Below are positions 11,068-25,137 of a stretch of 64,000 bases of DNA, piece after piece. Made by a program: the position numbers and the translations under genes. The stretch's first letter is position 1, and every line of letters begins with the position of its first letter. The stretch spans positions 3,396,001-3,460,000 of the forward strand of contig JARFJB010000002.1 in NCBI GenBank assembly GCA_036346205.1, in the 5' to 3' direction. The stretch comes from Vesta saturnalis (lineage: Eukaryota; Arthropoda; Insecta; Coleoptera; Lampyridae). A model generated the notes under the pieces. It was not told the DNA's origin and did no database searches. It worked only from the letters and a program-made list of their open reading frames with translations.

Positions 11068-14000
11068 GTAAGTATTATTTTTTTTTCTTCTTAATAGTTC
11101 AATCTGAGCACAAAAATAGTAAGACTAAGTTAAAGTAATTTATGCATAGAATCGTCTAGAAAATCTATAAATGTTTATAATTGAGGAGAATAGTTTATTT
11201 GGTTATTTTGCTATTGATTTTAGTCAACATTATGAACATTTTTAATAACCTGTCTGAAACTTACTTTTTGATGTTTCCTTAATTATAACTAGATGTCTAC
11301 GCCATAGAAGTAACAACCCTAGCTATAGTTGGTAAAATGAGTAAATATGCATATCGGATTAGCACTTATATTCATACAGCTTATGTGGTTATATAGCTTT
11401 CTCGCTCTTATACAAGGCATTTATGCTAGAAGGTAAGAGGGCATCTAATTTTCCTAACTGCGCGCGGTGAACTAAGAACCACGCTCGACGTTATAAGCGT
11501 TTTTAATTGTGCTGTGCACCAAAAAGATATACCAATAGCTAAGCCAAGTTTAACGTGGCAGTGAAAATATCCACTTAAAAGCGTAACGCAGTGACTCTCT
11601 AAATGTTTTACTTATAATATTTTTACGTACATGCAAAAATGAATTACGCACCGCATTGAAAGGAAAGCGCTACTTATAAAACACATGTGTAAATATGATT
11701 ATTAGAAAAAGGCCTTTACCTAATATATTTTCAATCATTCGTAAGTTTCTATATGTAAATACTTTAATTTAATAATAAAGGGTAAGTTATCCTGATAAGT
11801 ACAAAATAAATAAATACGTAACTAACATAATTGCGTCTTTCTGGCGCTTATGAACGTATTTATTAATCGAAATTGCTAGATGTAGCAGTAGCACCATTAA
11901 TAATTGCAGTGAATGATGGAAATTCGGATGACAGTGAAGTTGGAGTTGCCGAAGATGATGAATGACTGTATACCTATTTTAAATTAAGAATTATTGTTTT
12001 GTTTACCTACGGATGTTTGAAAATACATTAGATAAAGGCATTTCTATAATAATCACATTTATAAATGTACATAAATAAATTGGATGTAGTACCTTGTAAT
12101 TATATTCTAATTACCTTACGTTCGTAAGCGTCAGAAAGACGCAATTATTTTAATCATGTACTTATGGCCCATTTATTTTGTACTTGTCAGGATAACTTAT
12201 CCTTTATTTTCAAATGAAAGTGTGTGCATATAGGTACCTACATATGATTGAAAATACATTAGATAAAGACCTTCCTCTAATAATGATTTTTATAAATTTA
12301 GGTATTTTATAAGTAGCGTTTTCTTTTCAATGCTGTGCGTAATTTATTTTTGATATACGTAAAAATATTATAATAAATTAAAACATTTTAGGTAGATGTT
12401 TTCCGTGCCGCATTAAACTTGACTAACTACTGGTATCTCTTTTTGGAGCACGCAGCACAATTTCAAACGTTTATAACGTAGAGCGTACTTTTTAGTTCGC
12501 CGGCTAGATGCCCTCTCACCTTCTAGCATAAATGCCTTGTATAAGAACGAGAAAGGTATATAACGCATGAGCTGTATGAATATAAGCGCTAATCCAATAT
12601 TCACATGTACTCATTATACCAACTATATTATATGACAATGTGCAATTGTATTGTTACCTTGTGAACCTATGTGACCCCTATTCAAATGATGCTTAAATAC
12701 CATAGTTATCATTACAATGCGTTGAGTATACCTATACGTATAATTACTTATTGGTGGTTAAGTCTTGCAGATGTCATCACCAAAATTGACATTAAGAAAA
12801 TATCAGTAAGTTTTGTGGAACTCATTTATATTATGGAATGATTTATAAATTAAGCATGTGCTTTCTATGTATTCCTGCATTTCTCTGGAATTGTTTCACT
12901 ACTATGGCATACTCTTATTAAGCGCTCGACCGGCTGACGCTTGGTGGTAATAATTTCGTTTGATATTTCTTTTACCTGCTTGTCAGCGAGGAATTTTGTG
13001 ACAGTCCTTACCTTGTAACATGGCACAGTCATGCCTGAACGTGTATTTCTTTTTCAGGAACTAGTTCTGGACCTGAGGAAACATTTTGTTTGCAGCGCTT
13101 TTAAATATTGGTCCTACCGCGTTGTTCCTTTAATAATGTACAGTCTACCACTTTCCTGGTAGCTGAGGATTGACCACACCATGATACTCGGAGGTTGCTT
13201 TACAGATCGGATACATTCTATCATATTTTTCAGCTGGTCTTCTCACAAATTCATCTCTTATCCACGGTTGAATCTACCGAAAGCAACCTGGAATATTTTT
13301 ATTTGACATATTGATAAATTATACAGTTTGCAATCATTAGTTGTCCAATCCTTGCAATCTTTCGCCTATTGTAATCTATTGTTTTTTATGGCTGAGGTAA
13401 GTAGCGGTTTTTTGCAGGACGACACGTTACACACCCCACATCCTTTATTCGCCGATGACCTGTTATTGGTCAAACGTTCACGCCAGGCTCCTGTATCGTG
13501 TTCGTTCCGGTAAGGTTCTGTTTAGCAAGACAATATCGTAAATTTTTCTTTTATCCTACGGGGTTGTGATTTTGTTTTGACCACGTTTTCCTTTGCGCCG
13601 CGAGGACAAATCTAAATCATTTTAATCAAGTTTTATCTTAACGCGGTCTCAGTTACCCTTGCAACTTCAGTAATGGGTGCTACTTTCCTGTATTCATTAT
13701 TAAAGTTTTTATTTTTTCTGAGATATCTTTGGATTTTCCCATGATAAAGTTGTCATTTCCTTACAGTTTGTGTAGAAACACAATGCTAGATGTTGGAGCT
13801 TAATTCACACACAAATGTACAATAGTTAGAATGCCAAAAACAAGTCATAAAATCTATAAACACGCTAAACATTAAGAATAAACACGAAAATACCACGTGA
13901 CAAAACTTATACAGTATGGCGTGAGTTACCAACAGTGTTGCCAGTGTATATATTACTATTGTATATTCATTGATAGAGCAAGCTAAAGTTACTCACTGTA

Positions 14001-17000
14001 AAATCATGTTTAAAATCTACTATCTTGTAAAAATTTTACATCACAGCAAGTGTATGTGTGACTGCAATTTGACAATTAATAAACCGTTCTTGTAATACTT
14101 AAGGCACATTTGACGAAACATTTAGAAATATTATTATAAATAGGTTAATATTATAAATTTACACTTTTGATATAAATTTACTGTGTTACAGGCCAAATAC
14201 TCATTGGAGCATTAAGCCCGTAAAGGCAATTGGTGTGCACGGCATAGCTCAGTGGGGGTTCTTACTGAATGCTGCAAAAAGTGCACTCGTCGCAACTCCA
14301 AAAATGTCAAAGCCGGGAGAAAATGTCAAAAAAAGCGCCATCTGTTAGAAACATTTATTGCGGGACGTTATGAACTAGATCTTAATAATGGTCTAACAGG
14401 AAATCATAATGTTCACTCAAAATAAAATCCTCCCCTCTACTAAACTAAACTCTAAAAATATTTACGTAAAGTTCACCTAAACCTCAATAAAATCCTAAGT
14501 TTCATATAAAAGCCGCAAAATTGCGATAACAAACTAAAAACTTATTAAATATTTCGATAAACTTAGCGCTGAAATCATTGGCTCAATTATCCAAAAATAA
14601 ATTAAAGCGGTAATTAATTATATAATTTAAAACGGAAAATACGCCACAACAAAAGTAAACAAACGCCATCAAAAATTTATAGAAACCTAAAATTTACTAA
14701 ACGTCGATATCGAAATGTAGTACCTCAATTCGGGAAAATACACAGTTTCGCCATAACAAATATTCAAATTCGCTTGCCTGTTCAGCAAAATCAGGCCAAA
14801 CAATAATGTCTATTTCTTATAGATACTTAAAAAAAATTGCGACTACTCGCAAAACTCAACAGCTGATCGGTCAACGATCGTCTTACTTCATAATTTACGT
14901 TACGTTATCATTCAAAGCGTCTTTTAAAATAAACTTATAGTCAAAATCAAAGTAGCGAACACTCGTATACAAATTCTCATATTCCATTACGTTAAAGCTT
15001 TCCATAAATAATCAAACACTTCAAAGAAATGACACTGCAAAGTTGTCCAAATTAACATCTACCACAAACAAATAAATTACTCATAAACTTTGAATGTAAT
15101 CCAGAATAACTAAACTTCTAAATTTTGAATGAACGTAAAAATATTAGCCTTGTGAGTAAAGGTGAGGATTACAAAATATGGACATCTGAGTTATAAACAC
15201 TATGCATATAATACAAACAACAATAAATCTGGAAAAATATACAATCAACAAAGTCTTTAATATCATAAAATGTAACTTAAAATAAAATTTCTGTATTTTG
15301 ATTTGGAATGATTCCTGTAGGATTCCAATAACTCCAATTAATCTATTTCATATATCATACATTTTTAATTAACAACAAAGAATTAGGAAAAAGTCGAACA
15401 TTTAAATTTTACAAATCTTGCCGTACACAAATTTTATATAATGTAAACAGAATGAAATAATCAATGCACAGTTCGAGATAATTATTGCACGAATGAATAT
15501 GCTTTATATATTGGATTGAGATCTAAAAGTTCCTTAATTAAACTTAAACCAACAGGCATATTCATTCGTCTTAACTGAGTACAAACAAACATGTTATTAA
15601 AATCACCAACACGTAAGTTCAGAGAAAATATGTAGTTACCTTCACACAGCACAAATGGTCAACCGAACTTCCTTTTCTTACCCACAACGATATAGGAGAA
15701 GCTCCCCGCGGTATCTGATTAATGCTACTTTATATAATTGCTAACCAAGGGATAGAATTAAATATTTCGCTGAACCATAAAACGGCTAAAACGGAAATTA
15801 ATAAAATTTTGGGAAACCGAACTAAGGCACATAGTTTTTTGATAGTATTTAGTGACGTAATCATTAAAAATGGCGGACAGCTGCCATTTTGTAAAATAAT
15901 TTTAAACGGGATTATATGGCAAGTAATACATCGTTTTCAACAACATTAAAATATTACTACTGATTCATGAGCTTCCACCCAAAAACGCCAATTAATTTAT
16001 TAGGTTTTTGGGTTGAAACTCATAAATCAGTCGCAATATTTTAATGTTGATGCCATTGAAAAGCACTTGAAACGAGTTTTCAGATGAGGTATCACTTGCC
16101 ATATGATCCAATTTAAAATTATTATTTTGCAAAAAGGCGGCTGTCCGCTATTTTTAATGGTTACGTTAATGAATACCATCAAAAACGTTGTATATGGGCC
16201 TTAATTATTAATTTCAATTTTATGGTTCACATGTAGGTTGGGGGGGGGGGGAGACTTTAGACGGGCACTATATATATACAGGGTGTCCGCTAATTAATGG
16301 TACACAGCAAAACTGGATATTGCTTGGTTAAAAATATTGCGATTTAGCCAAACTTACCTTAGTCCAAAAGTTGATCATAACCGAGATACAGGGTGTTAAA
16401 GTGTTAATTTGCATTTCGTTTTTTCTTAATAATTCATCAACAGGGCGACATAACGGCACAAAATTAGATATGTGGGGGTTTTCGGGGGTGAGAAATTCAA
16501 ATCCGTTCTTATTTTGGACGCCACTTGTAGAGGCCGCCACTTACAGTACATTACATCGATTAAAAATGACCTAATTTTTTTGTATCTCCCTGTATTAGCC
16601 TAAATATTAAAGATTATGAATTTTCCATCTTTTTTACAAAAAAAAGTTATACCTTGTAAATGTCTCTCCGAGTGACCGTTTTCAAGATATTTACGTATAA
16701 ATTATTCAGTACACCGTTTCAAATTCTCACATGTAAAATTTAGCTTGAAGTACCTAGGTTGTGATTAAATCAGATGCAATAATAAATGCTATAATTACTA
16801 CAGAAATAACAAGAAAACTACAATACAAAAATATTAACATTTAATAAAAAAAGAGAGCATCTTTCGACAATAACTGTTCAAAGTGATTACCATTCACTTC
16901 AATACATTTGAGAACCTGTCTGCTGAACGACCGTCTTATCCTAAATAATAACTGATTGTTTCGAAACTGTTCGACAGCATTTACAATTTTCTGCCATAAT

Positions 17001-20000
17001 TCTTCTCGAGTGTTCACTGTTTCTGGCTTCCACGACCTATCCAGCGATGAGGAAATTGAACATTTAGATAGTCTTTGACACGTCTAGAGAAATGTGCAGA
17101 GGCTCCATCCTGCATGAACACCATGTTTTGTCTTAGTTCTATGGACAAAATACTCGGGTAACTGAGTTTGCAGAAAATTAAGGTAGATTTCGCCGTTTAA
17201 ATTAGTAGGTAATTCGAAGGGACCCAATACATGGTTACCAATAAGGCCGCACCAAACATTAATTTTAAATTCAATCGAACTACGACGAATTTTATTAATT
17301 TGCATTGGAAAGAAAATATTTATGAAGGTTTAAAATCGAGGGGGTTGAAAAATGATAGGAATTATATATCAATTGTTAATAGCAAAAATTTTAGGCATAT
17401 CGACCTCACCAATTTCTTAAATAAGCCTTCAAAGTGGTGACTAAACTTTTTGCTTTGATTAGTAGATGCGCCTAAGTTATTATCTCTTAATTATTTTGTA
17501 GTTACCTGTTTATAAAACACGCTTTCAGTAATTTTTTTATTATGTTGCTATTATTTTGTGTACGGTTAAATTTAAAATAGTCAAAGGTTATGAGTTTTCT
17601 AACGGAAATAAACGAAAAGTTGAAAAAACAGAAAATAATTTTGCCAATGGCGTAAAAAATAGAGGGGAAAAAGAATCCACATTCTCCCGTACCTTGGCAA
17701 TGTAAAAATGACGAAAATAAATTTCTCTCCAGAATTTGAGCGTTTTTAAAAGAAATCTGCTTGCAAAATTAGAGAAATCAAATTGAAGTCGTTTAAGAGT
17801 TATTAAAGAAAACGGCCTTTACTTTTTAACGTTAACACCCTGTATTTCAAGAACTAAGCGCTTAAGAGTGTTTCATTAATATATAATTCTTTCCCATTTA
17901 TTAAAATGTTTCAGACAAAAGTCTGAGACAATGGCAGTGTGTATATTTTAAAATTATCTTTATGTAGATGTACACAAGGTGATCCGCGAATGCAGGAGAC
18001 ACTAAACTTGTATATTTTTAAATGGATTTTTTATGGAATTTTTGAATTCCGCTCACTTTTTCTATCCATACAATACAGCACACAATAAATTATACCGAGT
18101 GCTTTAGAAATTAGAGCTATTTCTATGTAATATTTTTGACGACTTTGATATCCTATCGCCGATTAGACCAGACATAATAACACGATAAGGTAATCAAAAG
18201 TTGTTTAATACGGTCAATTAGTGACTACGTCACGTCACCATTTTGCTGCGGAAAATAAGCGCGCTGTATCTAGACAAACCGGCGGTATTGACATTGTTTA
18301 TTGCGTTTCTGAGCATTTTATCAGCGTTTTTAAGGGAATACGTACTTTGGGTGGTGAGTATTAAGGTGCTCCGATATTTATCACTATATTTAAATGCCGG
18401 ATCCCGTCATAAATAACGAGAATAGTGGTGTACCTTATTACGACATAACCTCAATATTGTGTTTTGAATGACGTTATCCCGTGTTTACATATATGTCCGA
18501 GATTGAATGAACCAGTCAATTTAAATAGAATACGCATTCTTACACCCTGCGTCATTTCAATCTGTACAAAATGGTGATGTGTTGGACGCTAGACTTCAAG
18601 CATTACAACACAATAGAGAAGTGCCACTTATCTTAGATTTTCAAAGTCTAAAAAGGAAAGGAGCAAGTGGAAAAAGCTTATTAGGTATGATTAACTATGT
18701 GATAAAAGATATAGGTAATCAATTATCCGTTGCGTTAATTAGAGGTGATGAGATAATAAAATACTGAAATATTCTCGTTATTTATGGCAGAATCCCGTGT
18801 TTAAACACACTGGCAAATATCGAAATACGTTACTCACTATTCAAAGTACATATTCCCTTAAAAACGTTCAAAAATGCAAGAAACAATATTAGTACACGAG
18901 ACACCCAGTTTGTTTAGATACAGCGGCACTGACCTTCCACAAAAAAATGACGACGTGGCGTCACACTAATTTACACCGTAATGTATGTTATAAGGTCATT
19001 CAATTCCTTTGATGTTGTTCCATCTGTATCTATCATTGCTTATACATAAGCATGAGGATGTATTGAAAGATACTTAACATACTATAGAAGCAAACAAAAT
19101 TTGAAAGTCAAAGTCTTTTATTATTCAACATAATATCCTCTTAATTGGATACATTTATTACAACGAACCAGCGGCGCCTCTAGGTGTTAAAAAAAAAATA
19201 CCTTGCTCTGCAAACTAGGCCTCCACAGCTTCGTTGAAAGAAAATTTACGACCTTTTTCAGTTGAGGAAAGACATGATAGTCGGACGGAGCCAGATCTGA
19301 TGAATAAGGGGGGGGGGGTTCGAGTAATTCGAACACTAAATCACGAATTGTTTGCATGGCAACGTGCGATTTATGTGTAAGGGCATTGTCCTGCAGAAAC
19401 AAAATACGTTTGGACAACTTTCCTCGTCTTCTCTCCATATTTTTTTCTCGTAGAGTGGTCAGTAATGCCAAATAGTAATTCCCAGTTATTTTTCTACTCT
19501 TATCCGGAAAATCGATCATAATTACTCCTTGCCAATCCCAAAAAATTGAAGCAAGAACTTATCGAGTAGATTTTTGAACACGTAATTTATTAGGCCTTGG
19601 AGAACCAGAGTGTCTCCATTCCATCGATTGCAGCTTTGTTTCTGGGGCGTAGAAATTAACCCAAGTTTCATCCATAGTAACAACACGGCTTAAGAAGTTT
19701 GCATCTTTTTCAAACCGGGCACAGATCGAAGGGGATGCTTCTACCCTTGCACGCTTCTGGTCAATATTCATTCATGTCATGAACTGTCATGACTTTTGAA
19801 GCTTGCAATCCAATTTTTCAAGGTCGCATACGAAGGATTCAATTTTTACAATTTCGGCCGACTCTGGTTTGACTTTTTGACGTGAAACTTAACACTGACA
19901 CTTCTAATAAGTTATTCTTCGCTGTTATGGCAACGCAATATTTTCTTTATCCACGGAACCGGTCTAGGCTAACTAGATATCAATACATCCTCATACAATA

Positions 20001-23000
20001 TTATTCTAGATATTCACAGCTCTCTGCTTGAAATACAACATTCTTAATTAGTTTTCAAGGTTTTGAGCTGGTTGCAAAAAAGGAAAACTGAAAGTAATAT
20101 TTGCAAAAAAAAAACTGATTTTTAAAACGTTTACCAATGCGTTTTTTTTCAGCAGTCTAAAATTTTCTGAAACACAACGAAACATCATTAAAATTGTGGT
20201 ATTACCGAATTTCGTGTGAAACATTTTTTTCTAAACTTTAATAATAAAGCCTTAATCCACCAAAGTTGTATTACATAGACATACTGTATAACCATGTATA
20301 GAATATACTAGATCATTTGAAATATATTTTCTGGCTCATCTTTTTTAATGTGTTTGTATCTTCATCTATTCCTAACCTTTTTTTTCTTTCACTCCTTTTG
20401 GCACATTTCCAAATGCTAACTCAACTTGTAATTCAGTTGTTTCATGACTTTCTTTTCTAAGTTCTTTATTTTCATGGACTTTTGACTTCATTTATGTTGT
20501 ATAATCACTATCTCGTTTCCTAGTTTCTCGTGCATTATCTTTCGTCATATTTTTGTCATCCAATTTGCTGTTTTTCCTATTACTACACCTTATCAGTTCA
20601 ATCATTAACCATATCAGTTCTTTTTGATCTGATCTGTACTTGGTCTCACTTTGTATGGGATTCTAAATAATTTTGTATTCCTTCTACCTTAGCACCATCT
20701 GTTTTATAATCATCACTGTCCATACTGCTTTTACCATATTGGTAGTTATCTCACATTTGAGTTATACATTATACACTAAACTATAAATGTTAAATCCAAT
20801 TTGATTTAGCTTCAGCACCTGATAAGAACCTTGCCTGGCTCTATATAAATTAAATGCTCTTAAAACCTCGTTTTTATAATATAACAAGCTACAAGCATAG
20901 AGTAAATAATTTTACGCTATGCTACAAATGAATATAGTCTAAAACATGTATATCTTTCATACTCAAGTAACTGTGGTTTAATTTTTAGAGTAACAAAAAT
21001 GTTAACCAGCTATATAGATTTGCCAGATGGTTCAGAACATAAATTACCATGGTATCCTCCAGTTTGTGAGCATCCAGATAAGGATGTGGAAAAACTGTAT
21101 CTACCATCATTTTTACGACAAGTTGCTAACGCCAACCTGAAGACTGACCCTCTCCTACAACAGCATTTTTTAAGTTATATAAATGATGGTAAAGCAGAAG
21201 AATCTGAAATTGGGCAAAGAATCATTACTGCAATGCAGAAGGTAATTTTTTGTGCCACATTTAAAATTACATTGCTAAATATAAAATTTTTACTATTTAG
21301 AAAGCTGGCCCTGAGTGGGTATTAGCAACATTAGCAAGTTTTTATTGGCGATTAAGATCAAACACGAAAAATTCATTAAACTGTCTTGATCTTGCATTCC
21401 AAAATGTACCGAAGGAATATACAGATGTTGTTTTAGTTTCAATAGGATCAATTTATCATCAACTTGGACTTATAGATGATGCTATAAAATTTGCTACTTT
21501 AGCTTTTAAAGTAAACTATATAGAACCGAGCACAAATTTCTTATTAGCACTGTTACATTACACACAAAACAATCCAATTCTGGCTATGTATTATATGAAA
21601 AACGTTATTAGAGTTGATCCTGGTTATTATGGAGGAAAAGCAGATGATTTATTAAGAACTTGGGCTTGTCGATTAAAAATGGGAAATTATGAAGATGTAA
21701 AGAGTAAAACAGAAAAGAATTTTGAAGGAATGTGCTCAGAAAAAGATGCTTTCAATGGTGAAGGTGTAATCTGTTCTGCTAATGGAGAACAATGTAAAAC
21801 GGCAGCAATTCAGTGTTTCCGGTCAGATAGTGCGCATGAAGAGAGTGCAGGTAAACGAAAAAAAAATTATTGTGTGAGAGTATTTTAATGTCATTGTTTT
21901 AGGCACAATAACTATTGATTTAAAACCAAAGGTATTATCCTCTCAACAGTGTACTAAGCAGAAAGTCGGGTTAGGACAATCGTTAATTTCTACATTATTA
22001 GCAGCAGAAGGTTCTGGGGGCGTAGAACCTGATCAATCCCAATTAGAAAGTTTAATTGATAACCCTCAGCAGGCTTTTCATATGCGAATTTCGTTAGGTG
22101 ATGAACACACTCCAACGGGCGCAAATACCTTAGGAGATTTTTATGGTAATTGTTTGATTAGAGAAAAACATTTCATAGTACTCTTTTTGATTAAAATTAT
22201 TATTAAAGTGCTATATTGTGAGGACAGTTTAATGGTTTTATCTTCAGTAGCACTTACTTAGATAATTTATACAGGGTGTCTGGAAAAAGAAGGCCAATCT
22301 GTTAACCAAAGATTCTTTGAGTATAAATATTATGACTTTCATAATGCCATTTTTCGATTTACGCCTTCATAATCGATATACAGGGCGTCAACAATATTAT
22401 TGATTTTTTTTAACTACTCTAGTATCTTATGTAATAAAAGTTTCAATGAGTTATGATCTCTGAAGAAAAAAAAACACAAATCGATTGTCAAGTATTCAAA
22501 TTACAGGGGCACACAGCGACCCTCCCATTTTTTTACTACCTGTGCTAATGAATTCCAAGTTGCTTTTTTAAAATAAGCATTCATTTTTGGTTATTTTTGA
22601 TGCCTTATAACATTTCGATAAAATGCTTCATTTTAGAGAAAAATTTAAAAATCCTGAATTATTTTTAAAACACATGTCAAAGTGAATGTTTTTAAAAATC
22701 TTTATTAATTTTATTAAATACATAAATAAAAAGTTTACCTCGAGTAGGATTTGAACCTATGACATGTAGTTGCTGGAGTACTGCTCTAACCAACTGAGCT
22801 ATCGAGATACAAGCACCAATCGATGTAAATATTGTCTTTATATATGTAGAACTGATGTAAATTCTAATATAATGAGATTACAGTCAAATTACTTATATTA
22901 ATGGAATGTGAGCCTGCAATATCACAATGATTCACACATACCAAGTAACTTGATTAATGTAAAATTATTATCTCATTATATTTAGAATTTACATCAGCTC

Positions 23001-25047
23001 TACATACATAAAGACAAAATTTACATCGATTGTATCTCGATAGCTCAGTTGGTTAGAGCGGTACTCTAGCAAAGTACATGGCATAGGTTCAAATCCTACT
23101 CGAGGTAAACTTTGTATTTATGTATTTAATAAATTTAATAATAATTTTTAATTACATATTTACTTTTGAACTTATTCCTTCATAACAAAACTTATAAAAA
23201 AGTGAATGTTTGTTTTTGAAAGATTTCTACAAAGCAGTTGCATAGTAATTTTTTCTGAAAAGTAGAAAAAGTAAAGCGGCCCATCGAGAATTAAACTTTT
23301 CTTTTTCTGAAATGACAGACATGGGTAAGTTTAAATATTAGTGCGTTAAACAGAAAAACGTTATCTCTAATTACTCCATTAGGAAAATATAACTCTAATG
23401 CTAGTTTAACCCCTAGACGCTATGCCGAAAAATTTCCAATTGATTTCATCCCAAAACAAAATATTTTTCAAATTGGGTTGACTGTCTAAGAGAGACTAGA
23501 AGTTTTAACAAAAGACGGAAAGGTAACTGCAGTTAACCTCGTGCAATTCAACCTCGACAGGAAGAGGAAATTTTAAAAATTGTTGAGGTAACACCCAATA
23601 TTAGTACCAGGGTTTCCAGGCAAGTTGGAAACAGAAAATAACTGAAGTGCATAATATTTTACGGAGTCAGCAGTTGTATCTATTCAATTTACAAAAAGTA
23701 CATGCTATTTTGCCTTAGTAGTTCGAAGCAAGACTTGTATTGTGTAGATGGATATATGAAATGAATAATCGAGATATAAATTTTGTCAGACACATTTTGG
23801 TTACTGTTGAATACACATTCATGAGAAATGATACTACAAATATTCACAATCCACATATATCGGCCAAAGAAAATTTGAATGCCATTGTTGAGATACATCG
23901 TCAAGTAAGCTTTAGTCATGTGGACAGGTTTTGTAGAAAATTTTCTTTTGGGTTCTGTAATTTTGCTAGGAAATTTGAGTGGTGAGTCTTTTTTGCATTT
24001 TCTTCACAACACACTGCCCGATTTACTAGATGATATGCCTCTACTGTAGAGGCACCTGTAACATGTAAGGCAAAATATTTTATTTCAAATTGACGGTACT
24101 CTTCCACGTTTCTCTAGAAATGTTACGAACTATTTACACGAAATTTTTTCTAATCGCTGGATTGATCTGTGTCGTGATGCTTCCTATTCAATGGTCGCCT
24201 TGTTCCCCAGACCTTAGTCCATTGGATTAGTTAGTATGGAGATGTTTGAAAGATTTTGTGTATATGGTTCCGGTTTTGAGCAAATATCATTTAAAGCAGA
24301 AGAAGCTGGAGAGCAGTTTAGGTTGAAGCCAAATATTTTTCAAAACATATGATTTTCTTTAATAAAAAGAGCTCGCATGTGTGTATGACAGAATTCAGGT
24401 CATATTGAGCACCTTCTTTAATCGTATTTCTCCTAATTTTGCTGTTTTTGTTTTTTTCCTAGCTAATGAATTATGTACCGTTTTAGTTCAATAAAGTATA
24501 AGACAGAGGCTTGTTACTCTGACTTTTAGAAAATTCTAATTGTAGATTGTTAATAATATGAGAAAATGATACCTACTTTATTTTATTGCTTGTTTACTCA
24601 TATTTAAGTACAGAAAAGGTAAAATATGAAAAGAACTTGGTCACATAATACATATTTTGGTACGCCTATGGTTTTTTAAATAGTTATTCTTCGCTTTACT
24701 CTTATTTTGATATTTTCATATTTACCTTTTTATCACTTAATTTTTGGATATTGTTTAAAAAATTATAAACTTCGTGAACTGTAAGCCTTCTATCGTAAGC
24801 AGTCAAGAATCAATTTTTCTCTAAAACAAAGAAGCATTTTATGAAACAGAAAACAACCAAAAATGAACGCTTATCTTAAAAAAAGTAACTTGAAATTCAT
24901 TAGTGCAAGTAGTACAAAAATGGGGTCTCTGTACCGGACCACCTGTATTTTGAATATTTAAAAAAAAACAATTTCTGTTTTTTTCTTCAGAGAACGTAAC
25001 TCATTGAAATGAAACCTGTACCGAAGTTGATCTTTTATTCGAGTTAT

Positions 25048-25137
<90 letters not shown>

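Larger units (their letters stand above)
22678..23211. mobile_element. tRNA-armed palindromic element with 13-bp direct flanking repeat
   Basis: AAAGTGAATGTTT occurs just left (22679-22691) and just right (23199-23211) of the insert, a likely target duplication. The body is an inverted repeat: T-rich flank, tRNA-like gene (-), CAATCGATG, GATGTAAATTCTAATATA, a unique centre of about 100 bp, then the mirror image with a tRNA-like gene on +. The right arm extends further (to about 23198) than the left. Confidence 0.7.
22270..25050. mobile_element. Tc1/mariner-type element, long inverted repeats, carrying the tRNA palindrome
   Basis: The left end TACAGGGTGTCTGG (22270) has a second TACAGGGCGTC 109 bp inside (22379). 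The left arm down to about 22670 is mirrored at about 24790-25035 (e.g. CAATTTTTCTC..., CATTCATTTTTGGTTG-like blocks). The right terminus runs into an (AT)n tract. The tRNA-armed repeat (22691-23198) is inserted in the left half, and a + strand transposase remnant lies at 23300-24350. Confidence 0.65.

Noticed and set aside
14232..14290. Possible tRNA or SINE head (GGCATAGCTCAGTGGG)
   Set aside because: An A-box-like stretch only; no B-box, no foldable cloverleaf and no tail.
20340..20760. Possible decayed coding sequence on the - strand
   Set aside because: Short Lys/Glu-rich stretches occur but stops are dense in all frames and no family could be matched.
20989..21001. Start codon at 20999 as the beginning of a separate gene
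   Set aside because: Phase and the acceptor at 20988 join it to the TTC17 exon ending at 11067; the Met is internal.
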